DNA from: Roseibium sp. MMSF_3412
GTDB taxonomy: Bacteria; Pseudomonadota; Alphaproteobacteria; Rhizobiales; Stappiaceae
Reading direction: 5' to 3'
Length of the DNA: 64,000 nt
Assembly (NCBI RefSeq): GCF_030733265.1
Contig: NZ_JASHJI010000011.1
Span: 62,001 to 126,000, forward strand
Below the pieces are notes generated by a model. That model made no database searches. It had not been told where the DNA came from and saw only the letters and a program-made list of their open reading frames with translations. The stretch's first letter is position 1. Every line of letters starts with the position of its first letter. A program made the translations under genes and the position numbers. Of the stretch, positions 63,604 through 64,000 are shown piece by piece.

Positions 63604-64000
63604 TCACCCCCGGCCTGCGAGACCGGCGTCGATGCGCAACCAGATAGCGTCCAGATCCGCGTACATGTTGGCGGCGACCTGACGAACCCAGGCTTCTCCG
63701 GCGATATTCGTGCGCGAGGCAACGGGGCCCAGCCTGGACAGAATTTCCTCCGTTGATGCTTTTCTCGGACGCCAGTTGAGAACACCGGTTTCAGGCACCT
63801 GTTTCAGCTCCGCGCGCGGGTCAGCGGCGAGCCGTGCAGCCAGTTTCTCCGACAAGGCCATCAAATGCTCGATGCGCCCGGCAATGCCTTCATGTCCCCA
63901 GGCGAGAAGCGTGCCGAGAAGCGCAACACCCGAAGCACCTCGTGATCCTTGAACGCCAACGTTAGGCGCTGCGAGGTAGGAGCTGCCGAAGCTGATCGTT
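63604..64000 (-). CDS. PLP-dependent (group II-like) decarboxylase, C-terminal part
   Basis: The frame is open to the window end, so the N-terminus lies outside. The visible ~130 residues include NVGVQGSRGASGVALLGTLL followed by AWGHEGIAGRIEHLMALSEK and VLNWRPRKASTEEILSR, resembling the C-terminal region of group II decarboxylases (glutamate, diaminobutyrate or aromatic amino acid type). The catalytic lysine region is not in the window, so substrate cannot be guessed. The gene is convergent with the OmpA-domain protein. Confidence 0.7.
   Translation of the reverse strand, partial: TISFGSSYLAAPNVGVQGSRGASGVALLGTLLAWGHEGIAGRIEHLMALSEKLAARLAADPRAELKQVPETGVLNWRPRKASTEEILSRLGPVASRTNIAGEAWVRQVAANMYADLDAIWLRIDAGLAGRG

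Overview
This is high-GC chromosomal DNA of an alphaproteobacterium. The order rplU-rpmA-GNAT genes-obgE-proB-proA-nadD-rsfS-rlmH-envC-ctpA-yibQ-rppH, the bL21 with a C-terminal extension, and the mat (malonate) genes next to a TRAP transporter all point to Hyphomicrobiales. A marine Stappiaceae-type organism (Roseibium/Labrenzia-like) is my best guess; this is inferred from gene content and order only, no database was searched.

Layout. 1-3530: end of a TRAP permease, malonyl-CoA decarboxylase and malonyl-CoA synthetase, i.e. malonate uptake and use. 3586-5327: an ABC-F ATPase preceded by a good promoter, a 21-codon leader peptide with a strong Shine-Dalgarno, and two hairpins. 5331-5993: L,D-transpeptidase lipoprotein. 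6463-13073: a four-gene operon behind an AT-rich promoter. Its first gene is a 958-residue fusion of a catalase-like haem domain to an alpha-dioxygenase/cyclooxygenase-type haem domain. A membrane-anchored di-haem cytochrome c, a polytopic membrane protein and a nitroreductase-like protein follow. This is the strongest candidate for an undescribed oxylipin system in the window. 13543-17967: a two-gene restriction/defence locus (MmeI-like restriction-methylase plus an EVE/GIY-YIG-like protein) beside a tRNA-Leu(CAG) gene. 18683-28533: housekeeping and accessory genes (NDUFA9-like protein, MFS exporter, DUF1127, WYL regulator, UppP, GST, QueG, a large unknown exported protein), with a 0.9 kb repeat-rich intergenic stretch at 19652-20400. 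28599-30756: hydrolase/SRPBCC pair divergent from a TetR regulator. 30886-35327: two-subunit NAD-dependent formate dehydrogenase. 35538-49283: one long minus-strand run of conserved cell-wall, ribosome-assembly, NAD and proline genes, with four GNAT acetyltransferases. 49776-54738: tRNA-Ser(CGA), a frameshifted VOC pseudogene, fumC, a MITE-like element and D-lactate dehydrogenase, then a lipoate-ligase-like gene. 54962-64000: LysR/SDR pair, YHS protein, two-component system, ABC exporter, an OmpA-domain protein and the C-terminal part of a PLP-dependent decarboxylase.

How parts work together. Malonate taken up by the TRAP system is activated by MatB and decarboxylated to acetyl-CoA by MatA. 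Formate dehydrogenase supplies NADH. Dld feeds electrons from D-lactate to the respiratory chain. EnvC, CtpA, the L,D-transpeptidase and UppP serve the cell wall. In the 6.5-13 kb operon the fusion enzyme probably oxygenates a fatty acid and converts the resulting hydroperoxide, while the cytochrome, membrane protein and nitroreductase-like protein would handle electrons or products; that last step is inference.
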